NCBI GenBank assembly: GCA_050010135.1
Contig: JBEKLP010000114.1
Location: forward strand, 1-5,826
Length of the DNA stretch: 5,826 nucleotides
Direction of reading: 5' to 3'
Source: FEN-1073 sp050010135
GTDB taxonomy: Bacteria > Chloroflexota > Anaerolineae > Anaerolineales > RBG-16-64-43
The translations under genes were made by a program, and so were the position numbers. Positions 1 to 5,000 of this stretch are shown here, in pieces. Within the stretch, counting starts at the first letter, position 1, and each line of letters begins with the position of its first letter. Under the pieces are notes generated by a model. That model was not told the DNA's origin. It searched no databases and saw only the letters and a list, made by a program, of their open reading frames with translations.

Positions 1-1226
1 CGTTTGCGGTCCAGGCGGCAATCGCCATCGAGAACGCGCAGCTCTACACCCTCACCGACCGGGCGCTGGCGCTGCGCGTGGCCGAGCTGGAAGGGATGCA
101 GCGTTCCGACCGCCAGTTGAACGCCACTCTCGATACCGACAAGGTGGCGGCGATGCTGCTGGACTGGGCGTTGCAATCCACGCACGCCGCGCGCGGCTGG
201 GCGGCCATCCTCCAGGATCCCGAAGCGGGTCCGAAGATCATCGCCGCAAGCGGATACACAGACGATGATTCGCCCACGCTGCCTGCGCAAGGCGATCCGT
301 TATCGGCGGCCGTCGCCGGATGGGAAATTGCCGTCCGGCCGGCCGGGACGGGCCTGCCCTCCGGAATGCTGGCCCCGCTTTTGCGGGAGGAAAAAACCGT
401 CGGCTTGGTTCTGGTCGAACGGCCCGCACCGGATTTTTCCGACGCCGAACGCGGGGCGCTCGCACGCCTGGCGGACCACGCCGCCGCCGCCGTGGAAAAT
501 ACCAGGCTGTTCCAGGAAGTGCGGCGCGCCAACGACGCCAAATCCCAATTCGTCTCGATCATCTCGCACGAGTTGAAAATTCCGATGACCTCGATCCGCG
601 GATACGCCGACCTGCTCCGGCAGGGGTTGGTGGGAGCGGTGAACGAAAAGCAACTCGAATTCCTGCGGACGATCGTCAGCAACGTGGACCGGATGACCGC
701 GCTGGTATCCGACCTTGCGGATATTTCCCGGATCGAAACCGGCCGTTTGCGGATCGAGCCCGCGCCGGTGTTCGTCGCGGATGCGATCCGTGACGTGATC
801 GCCCAGTTGAAACCGCAATTCGACGGGCGCAAGCAGACAGTGGAAACTTTAGTACCGGAAAACCTTCCCAGGCTGAACACCGATCCGCAGCGGTTGATGC
901 AAATTCTCGCCAACCTGCTCAGCAACGCCAACAAATACACGCCGGAGGGCGGCATCATAAAAATCAGCGCGGCAGCCGAAAGCGGAACCATCCGGTTCAC
1001 CGTGCGCGACAGCGGAATCGGGATGACGGAGGAGGAACAATCCCGCCTGTTCACGCAGTTCTTCCGCGGTGAATCGGCCGCCGTGCGCGATCAGCCGGGC
1101 TGGGGGCTCGGGCTGCACGTGACCAAGCGGCTGGTGGAATTGCTCGGCGGAACAATCGGTGCGGAAAGTCGACCCGGCGCGGGCAGCACGTTTTGGTTCA
1201 CCCAGCCGGTGGAATCGTCACGCTGA
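1..1226 (+). CDS. GAF-domain sensor histidine kinase, 5' partial (start outside window)
   Basis: The frame is open from base 3 to the TGA at 1224-1226, giving 407 visible residues; the GTG at 78 is internal because the residues before it (FAVQAAIAIENAQLY, then a helical linker) are the typical end of a GAF domain. A second GAF-like domain spans about residues 35-165, ending in AVENTRLFQEV. The HisKA dimerisation and phosphoacceptor helix follows, with SHELKIPMTS and the predicted phosphorylated His at residue 189 (bases 567-569). The HATPase_c domain shows the N-box (NLLSNANKYTP, about residue 308), the G1 box (DSGIGM, from residue 336) and the G2 box (GWGLGLHV, from residue 366). It should autophosphorylate from ATP and pass phosphate to a response regulator; no receiver domain or regulator gene is visible here. 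No membrane segment lies in the visible part, so a soluble sensor is possible, but the N-terminus is missing. The ligand is unknown. All catalytic boxes are present, so it looks intact. Confidence 0.93.
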   Translation, partial: FAVQAAIAIENAQLYTLTDRALALRVAELEGMQRSDRQLNATLDTDKVAAMLLDWALQSTHAARGWAAILQDPEAGPKIIAASGYTDDDSPTLPAQGDPLSAAVAGWEIAVRPAGTGLPSGMLAPLLREEKTVGLVLVERPAPDFSDAERGALARLADHAAAAVENTRLFQEVRRANDAKSQFVSIISHELKIPMTSIRGYADLLRQGLVGAVNEKQLEFLRTIVSNVDRMTALVSDLADISRIETGRLRIEPAPVFVADAIRDVIAQLKPQFDGRKQTVETLVPENLPRLNTDPQRLMQILANLLSNANKYTPEGGIIKISAAAESGTIRFTVRDSGIGMTEEEQSRLFTQFFRGESAAVRDQPGWGLGLHVTKRLVELLGGTIGAESRPGAGSTFWFTQPVESSR

Positions 1227-1276
1227 ATCATGCATCCGCCGACTGACACTTAACAGGCTGCGGAAAACCAGATAGA

Positions 1277-1453
1277 TGTCATTGCGAGCGACCGAAGGGA
1301 GCGAAGCCCCGGCCTCGCCACGGCAAATGTACTCTTGCAGTGTAGGGGCCGGGGCGGGGCAATCTCGTTTTTCGCGTTGGAAACCCCAGATTGCTTCGTC
1401 GCTTCGTTCCCCCGGCCTCGCCCGGCGAAGCCGGGGCGGGGCTCGCAATGACA
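1277..1453. repeat. 177-bp dispersed-type palindromic repeat (MITE/REP-like)
   Basis: The element starts with TGTCATTGCGAGC (1277-1289) and ends with its exact reverse complement GCTCGCAATGACA (1441-1453). A second inverted pair, GCAATCT (1359-1365) and AGATTGC (1388-1394), brackets the centre, so the two arms are roughly inverted copies of each other. I recognise the CATTGCGAGCGA...GCAATCTC motif as one commonly seen between genes in many bacterial genomes. No transposase and no convincing target-site duplication is visible. It fills most of the 308-base gap 1227-1534 between the kinase and the membrane protein gene; I see nothing else supportable in that gap. Open frames running across it are low-complexity translations of the repeat. 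Copy number elsewhere in the genome cannot be judged from here. Confidence 0.8.
1410..1436. repeat. 27-bp GC-rich imperfect palindrome inside the larger repeat
   Basis: CCCCGGC (1410-1416) and TCGCC (1418-1422) pair with GGCGA (1424-1428) and GCCGGGG (1430-1436) around a central C at 1423, with a single C/A mismatch. As RNA or single-stranded DNA this would be a very stable hairpin. No T-run follows on either side, so I do not call it an intrinsic terminator. Confidence 0.7.
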
Positions 1454-1534
1454 GATCCCGACTTATTCCGCAGTCTGTTTGGGGGAAGAATCCGAAGACG
1501 GGCGCAAGAGGGAACGACGGATCTCTCGTGGAAA

Positions 1535-2158
1535 ATGGCAACCGATAAGCGATATCCCCTGCTTCTCTACCGGGAATGGATGCATCCCTTCACGCTCCCG
1601 GCATTTTGCATCGCATTCCTTCTGATCCTTCTATGGGCGGCCGCCTGGACCGGCTGGCTCCCGGCAGCCGTGGGGATTTCGCGTTCCACACAGGGTCTCC
1701 TGCTGGAGATCGCCGCGCTGGTCGGTCTGGGTTTATGGCTGATCGTGTCGCTTCTTCCGCGGGCGGCTTTTGTGCAATGCCTGCCCGATTACCTGCTGTT
1801 GCGGGTGGGCTTTCTCCAGCTGATCGTATCCTATTCCCGGGTGCGAACCTCGCGGTCTGTGCAGCACAGCCAGATTCATTCCCCGTCGGACGAGCCGGGC
1901 TCCCGCCGCTCGCTGGCGAAGCGCATGGCGCTCAAGCAATGCGTGGCCATCGATCTGACGTCGTATCCGATGGCGTTCTTTTTGTTGCGCACCCTGACCC
2001 ACCCATTCCTCTTTCTGGAAAAGGAGCCGGGATTCCTGTTTGCGGTGGAGGACTGGATGGGGCTGGGACGCGACCTGGAAGAAAAGCATTCCGCCTGGCT
2101 GGCCAGAAGGAAGGATGCCGGAAAGCAGCCCAGGCTGGGGGCCATGACATACGATTAG
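1535..2158 (+). CDS. Hypothetical two-helix membrane protein with probable bacterial PH-like domain
   Basis: The product is 207 residues. I place the start at ATG 1535 (MATDKRYPLLLYREW). The frame stays open further upstream, but there it runs through the palindromic repeat and the added residues are Arg/Pro/Gly-rich; the only other ATG nearby, at 1448, lies inside the repeat arm. No strong Shine-Dalgarno precedes either start. Two hydrophobic helices stand at about residues 19-42 and 54-74. A soluble region follows that begins FVQCLPDYLLLRVGFLQLIV and continues with YSRVRTSRSV. The pattern 'hydrophobic strand, LLLRxGF, strand, YxRV' resembles the start of bacterial PH (bPH) domains found after paired helices in small membrane proteins. 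I infer a membrane protein with a cytoplasmic PH-like domain; ligand and role are unknown. The tail is basic (ARRKDAGKQPR). It stands 101 bases before rsmG on the same strand. The gene call is fairly safe, the domain call moderate. Confidence 0.75.
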   Translation: MATDKRYPLLLYREWMHPFTLPAFCIAFLLILLWAAAWTGWLPAAVGISRSTQGLLLEIAALVGLGLWLIVSLLPRAAFVQCLPDYLLLRVGFLQLIVSYSRVRTSRSVQHSQIHSPSDEPGSRRSLAKRMALKQCVAIDLTSYPMAFFLLRTLTHPFLFLEKEPGFLFAVEDWMGLGRDLEEKHSAWLARRKDAGKQPRLGAMTYD

Positions 2159-2247
2159 GCGGCAATTCGTTCAATGTTTTTCCGCAACCCACTTTGCGAT
2201 ATAGATAAAGAATATGGCGGCAACCGGTATCCGAAGTCTATCGTTTC

Positions 2248-2252
2248 AGGAG
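2248..2252 (+). promoter_or_regulatory. Ribosome binding site of rsmG
   Basis: AGGAG stands 7 bases before the ATG at 2260 and fixes that start. It is the clearest Shine-Dalgarno next to any start codon in the window. Confidence 0.8.
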
Positions 2253-2259
2253 CATCCGC

Positions 2260-2976
2260 ATGATTAATTTTCAGGATGCCGTAAAGTCCGTCGCGGGAGT
2301 ATCCCTCGATCGCGATCAGGTCCGGACGTTCGAATCGTATTTGGAATTCTTGCTAGAATGGAATCAGAGAATCAATTTAACCGCGATCACCGACCGGGAT
2401 GAGATTTGGGTGAAGCACTTTCTGGATTCACTATCCTGCCTGATGGCCCTTCCCCAGCGATGTGAACTCCGAGTTGTGGACGTCGGAACCGGCGCGGGCT
2501 TTCCGGGAATTCCATTAAAAATCGCGGTCCCGGAAATCCGATTAACGTTGGTTGAGGCCGTTGGAAAAAAGGCCGAGTTCTGCCGGGTCCTGGTCACCCA
2601 CCTTAAGCTTCACGACATTACGATCCTTCACGCGCGCGCCGAAGAAGCGGGCTGCGATCCCGAACATCGCGAACAATATGATTGGGCGGTGGCGCGGGCG
2701 GTAGCCCGCTTGCCTGTTCTGGCGGAATATCTTTTACCCTTGGTCAAGGTAGGCGGACGGGCACTCTCACAAAAAGGAGAAAGCGGCCCCGAGGAGGCGC
2801 AGGCCGCGGAGGGCGCGGTGCGGTTGCTCGGCGGCGCGCTGGACAAAATCGTGCCTGTGGAATTGCCTGGCATCGCCGAAAAGCGATTTCTTATCGTGCT
2901 GAATAAGCTAAACGCCACACCTTCAAAATACCCGCGCCGCGCCGGGGCCGCCGCCAAAAAACCCCTAAGCATATAA
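2260..2976 (+). CDS. rsmG: 16S rRNA (guanine-527-N7)-methyltransferase RsmG
   Basis: The 238-residue product has the usual length of RsmG (GidB), which uses S-adenosylmethionine to methylate N7 of G527 in the 530 loop of 16S rRNA in the small ribosomal subunit. Conserved blocks appear in order: LLEWNQRINLTAI (31-43), VKHFLDSL (51-58), the SAM-binding loop VVDVGTGAGFPGIPLK (72-87), the acidic strand end LVEA (97-100) followed by KKAEF, HARAEE (124-129), DWAVARAVA (141-149), and the family's C-terminal YPRRAGAAAKKPL (224-236). Loss of this enzyme in other bacteria gives low-level streptomycin resistance. The start is supported by AGGAG 7 bases upstream. The partners often found with rsmG (mnmG, parA/parB) are not beside it here: the flanking genes are an unassigned membrane protein and a small lipoprotein. 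A TATAGA at 2200-2205 could be a -10, but I found no good -35. The gene looks intact. Confidence 0.97.
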   Translation: MINFQDAVKSVAGVSLDRDQVRTFESYLEFLLEWNQRINLTAITDRDEIWVKHFLDSLSCLMALPQRCELRVVDVGTGAGFPGIPLKIAVPEIRLTLVEAVGKKAEFCRVLVTHLKLHDITILHARAEEAGCDPEHREQYDWAVARAVARLPVLAEYLLPLVKVGGRALSQKGESGPEEAQAAEGAVRLLGGALDKIVPVELPGIAEKRFLIVLNKLNATPSKYPRRAGAAAKKPLSI

Positions 2977-3033
2977 GGTGAAATGGAAAGGAAATTGGAA
3001 ATTGCTTCTATTTTCGGCGGATGTAAAGGGGGC

Positions 3034-3061
3034 TGTGCAGCCTCGAACACAAATCTATAAT
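3034..3061 (+). promoter_or_regulatory. Possible sigma-70-type promoter of the lipoprotein gene
   Basis: A perfect TATAAT lies at 3056-3061, 22 bases before the ATG at 3084. The best -35 candidate, TGTGCA at 3034-3039, matches TTGACA at only three of six positions with a 16-base spacer. Transcription would start near 3068 and give a leader of about 16 bases. The local AT-richness makes a chance TATAAT plausible, so this is tentative. Confidence 0.35.
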
Positions 3062-3083
3062 GTAAAGATAGACGGCAAGAACA

Positions 3084-3497
3084 ATGAGAATATTATTTTT
3101 ACTTCCAATAGTCCTTTTCCTCGCAGGTTGTTCAGGCCTCGCTGTAAGCCGGAGTACCGCCACGCCGGTGACGAAAATAACGATGAAAGAGGCTCAGCGT
3201 ATCGCATTGAATATCGGAAAAACCGGCGGATTGGATATCCGAACCGAGTCCTCGGAAATTCAGATAATTTCCACGGAATTAATTCCCCTCAAAGAAGCCT
3301 ACGTGCCGGATAATCATGTGTTTACCCCGGGTGAGGATCCTAATGCATTGGTATGGTATGTTCGACTGAAGGGTCTTTGGAGAGACGGGTTTCCCATGCC
3401 GACAGAGTATCCTACCTCGGAAGCCCAACAATATTTCATCGTGATCATTAATAGTGAAACCGGCGATCCTATTCTATCGGGTACAAGCATCACATGA
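3084..3497 (+). CDS. Small lipoprotein, possible PepSY-like fold
   Basis: The product is 137 residues. It begins MRILFLLPIVLFLAGCSG, a short lipoprotein signal peptide with lipobox LAGC (residues 13-16), so the mature protein should start at a lipidated Cys16 and sit on the outer face of the membrane. The mature part has an N-terminal helix (TKITMKEAQRIALNIGKTGG), a Pro/Asp-rich middle, and a closing strand pattern ALVWYVRLKG ... YFIVIINSETGDPILSG. A helix followed by 'WxVxxxG ... YxVxIxxxTGxxL' is reminiscent of PepSY-type domains, which occur in secreted proteins and protease inhibitors; this is a weak pattern match and the function is unknown. There is no strong Shine-Dalgarno before the ATG. 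Base use is visibly more AT-rich than in the flanking genes, hinting at a different origin or weaker selection. It ends 173 bases from the recF stop, tail to tail. Another + strand frame (2978-3313) overlaps it but lacks protein-like features. Confidence 0.82.
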   Translation: MRILFLLPIVLFLAGCSGLAVSRSTATPVTKITMKEAQRIALNIGKTGGLDIRTESSEIQIISTELIPLKEAYVPDNHVFTPGEDPNALVWYVRLKGLWRDGFPMPTEYPTSEAQQYFIVIINSETGDPILSGTSIT

Positions 3498-3670
3498 TGA
3501 TCGGGCGCCGTGCTTGTTTTATTGCGATGCGACATGGGAAATGACGAACCGATTTAAGTATCATAACTATCGCTGAAAAACCACGCGCACCCGATACCAA
3601 ACCGCTTGCTTCGCGATCCTTCCCCGGACCCGCGATCCGCTCGACCCCCTTTTTGCAGTCGTCCGGAGGT

Positions 3671-4894
3671 TTATTCGCCGCGGCCCGGCTTCAGGGCGCC
3701 GCCTTCCACCCACCAACTATGGGCGGACTTGCGGAACGCCGACGGCAGCATCTCCGGATCGCTGGCGGTAATCAGCACCTGGTCCGCGCGCACCAGATCC
3801 CCCAGCAGATCCTCCCGCCGGCGGACGTCCAGTTCGGAGAACACCTCGTCGAGCAAAAGCACCGGCCATTCGTCCCCGCGTCTGCGGATCCATTCCACCT
3901 CGGCGAGTTTGACGGCGAGGATCGCGGTGCGCGCTTGGCCGCGCGAACCGTAGGCGGTCAGATCAATCCCGTTGGCGAGAAAGCGCAAATCGTCCCGGTG
4001 CGGACCGGCGAACGTCAGCCCGCGACGGATGGCGAGGCTCCGGTTGCGGCGCAGGTGATCGCGGAACATGGCGCAGAGTTCCTCCTCGTTCCATCGCGCC
4101 CGGTCCACCGCGGCGTCGAGAGGCAATTCCCTCTGCAGTTCGTCCGGTTCCTCCTCCGGACGGGCCGGATCCCACGACGGGCAATACTGCAGCGCCAGCG
4201 TTTCCGCACCGTGCGTCAAGCGGCGGTGCAGCGGAGCGGCCAGCTGCTCCAGTTCGGAGACTGCGCGGACGCGTCCCAGCAGCAGCGCCGCGCCGGAAGC
4301 GGCCAGCGGTTCATCCCACACCTCGAGCTGGGATTCGTCGCCGCCGTTTTCCTGCAGCTCGCGCAGGAGCGCGTTGCGCTGGGTGAGCGCGTGATGATAA
4401 TCCCATAAGGCCTTGTGATACGCCGGATCGGCCTGGGCGACGGCCTCGTCCAAATGACGCCGGCGGTCGGCGGGCGCGCCCTCGATCACGCGCAACTCCT
4501 GCGGCAGGAAGAGCAACGCACGGAAGATGCCGGGCAATTCGGACGGCTTGCGCCGGACGGAGTTGATCAGCACCTCCTTGCGGAAGCGCTGCTCCCCCGC
4601 GGCGGTCCGGTCGTAGAAAAGGCGCAACTCCATGCGCATCGGGCCGGCCCGGTTCTCCACCTCGGCCTCGAGCCGCGCGTAAGGTTCGGGCTCCCGCAGC
4701 GAAAGGAAGTTAATCAACTGGCGGTCGTTCTCAGCCAGCGGCGAACGGCCGTGGGTGAAGAGATAGATAGCTTCCAAAAAGGAGGTTTTGCCCTGGGCGT
4801 TTGGTCCCGCCAGTACGATCGCGCCGGCCGGAAAGGCGACCTCCAGGCGAATGTAGTTGCGGAAGTTGGCGAGGGAAAGATGGACGATGCGCAT
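3671..4894 (-). CDS. recF: DNA replication and repair protein RecF
   Basis: The product is 407 residues, somewhat longer than the common 360-400. RecF is a cytoplasmic SMC/ABC-type ATPase that binds gapped DNA and, with RecO and RecR, loads RecA at single-strand gaps. The N-terminus MRIVHLSLANFRNY is the classic RecF opening and sets the start at 4894; the frame continues upstream to 5086 but crosses a terminator hairpin. The Walker A loop is GPNAQGKTS (30-38). The segment FLPQELRVIEGAPADRRRHLD (129-149) is typical of the family, as is TFAGPHRDDLRF (294-305). The ABC signature region is YGSRGQARTAILAVKLAE (315-332), and Walker B is VLLLDEVFSELD (345-356). The segment at about 238-262 is Pro/Glu-rich and may account for the extra length. 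No Shine-Dalgarno precedes the start: the coding strand reads CCTCCTT there. An extended -10 lies 10 bases upstream. dnaA and dnaN are not adjacent, unlike in many bacteria. Confidence 0.97.
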   Translation of the reverse strand: MRIVHLSLANFRNYIRLEVAFPAGAIVLAGPNAQGKTSFLEAIYLFTHGRSPLAENDRQLINFLSLREPEPYARLEAEVENRAGPMRMELRLFYDRTAAGEQRFRKEVLINSVRRKPSELPGIFRALLFLPQELRVIEGAPADRRRHLDEAVAQADPAYHKALWDYHHALTQRNALLRELQENGGDESQLEVWDEPLAASGAALLLGRVRAVSELEQLAAPLHRRLTHGAETLALQYCPSWDPARPEEEPDELQRELPLDAAVDRARWNEEELCAMFRDHLRRNRSLAIRRGLTFAGPHRDDLRFLANGIDLTAYGSRGQARTAILAVKLAEVEWIRRRGDEWPVLLLDEVFSELDVRRREDLLGDLVRADQVLITASDPEMLPSAFRKSAHSWWVEGGALKPGRGE

Positions 4895-4904
4895 TTCAAG
4901 GAGG

Positions 4905-4913
4905 ATTCTAGCA
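4905..4913 (-). promoter_or_regulatory. Extended -10 promoter candidate for recF
   Basis: On the minus strand the sequence reads TGC then TAGAAT (4913 down to 4905), matching the extended -10 form TGnTATAAT with one mismatch. No clear -35 is visible, which extended -10 promoters can tolerate. It lies just downstream of the terminator hairpin of the exonuclease gene. Transcription would begin only a few bases before the recF ATG at 4894. This is inferred from motif and position only. Confidence 0.4.
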
Positions 4914-4946
4914 TACGCTTTGACGCGGGATTTGTAGAGGTGCCGG

Positions 4947-4979
4947 AAAAACCTCTCCGCTTCCCATGAGGGGGAGAGG
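4947..4979 (-). terminator. Intrinsic terminator after the exonuclease gene
   Basis: On the minus strand CCTCTCC (4979-4973) pairs with GGAGAGG (4958-4952) and is followed directly by TTTTT (4951-4947). An inner CCC/GGG pair (4972-4970 with 4965-4963) closes a four-base loop, leaving a four-base bulge on one side. It starts about 20 bases past the exonuclease stop codon and ends before the recF start, so it fits rho-independent termination of the upstream gene. Confidence 0.65.
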
Positions 4980-5000
4980 AAGAGGTGGGGTGTGTTCTGA

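Noticed and set aside
44..1054. Long minus-strand open frame (336 codons) opposite the histidine kinase
   Set aside because: Its translation is Ser/Arg/Ala-rich without domain-like features, and it lies fully opposite a kinase with every catalytic box conserved; GC-rich DNA commonly leaves such antisense frames open.
1218..1548. Open frames on both strands across the intergenic repeat
   Set aside because: The translations are Arg/Ser/Pro/Gly-rich products of the palindromic repeat. They have no protein-like features and no ribosome binding site.
2200..2205. TATAGA as a -10 element for rsmG
   Set aside because: No acceptable -35 lies 16-18 bases upstream, so it is too weak to list as a feature.
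1576..2208. Second + strand frame overlapping the membrane protein gene
   Set aside because: It overlaps the frame that encodes two clear hydrophobic helices and reads as Gly/Arg/Pro-rich sequence, so it is a frame shadow.
2978..3313. + strand frame of 111 codons starting just after rsmG
   Set aside because: It overlaps the lipoprotein gene in another frame. The lipoprotein frame has a clean signal peptide and lipobox, while this one is highly charged without recognisable features.
3498..3670. Bidirectional terminator between the lipoprotein gene and recF
   Set aside because: I looked for a GC-rich hairpin followed by a T-run on either strand and found none convincing.
4898..4904. AAGGAGG on the + strand as a Shine-Dalgarno
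   Set aside because: No ATG or GTG follows at a usable distance, and the only nearby TTG (4919) runs into a stop after four more codons.
4415..4969. + strand frame opposite the 5' half of recF
   Set aside because: It is antisense to highly conserved recF sequence including Walker A, and its translation shows no domain pattern.
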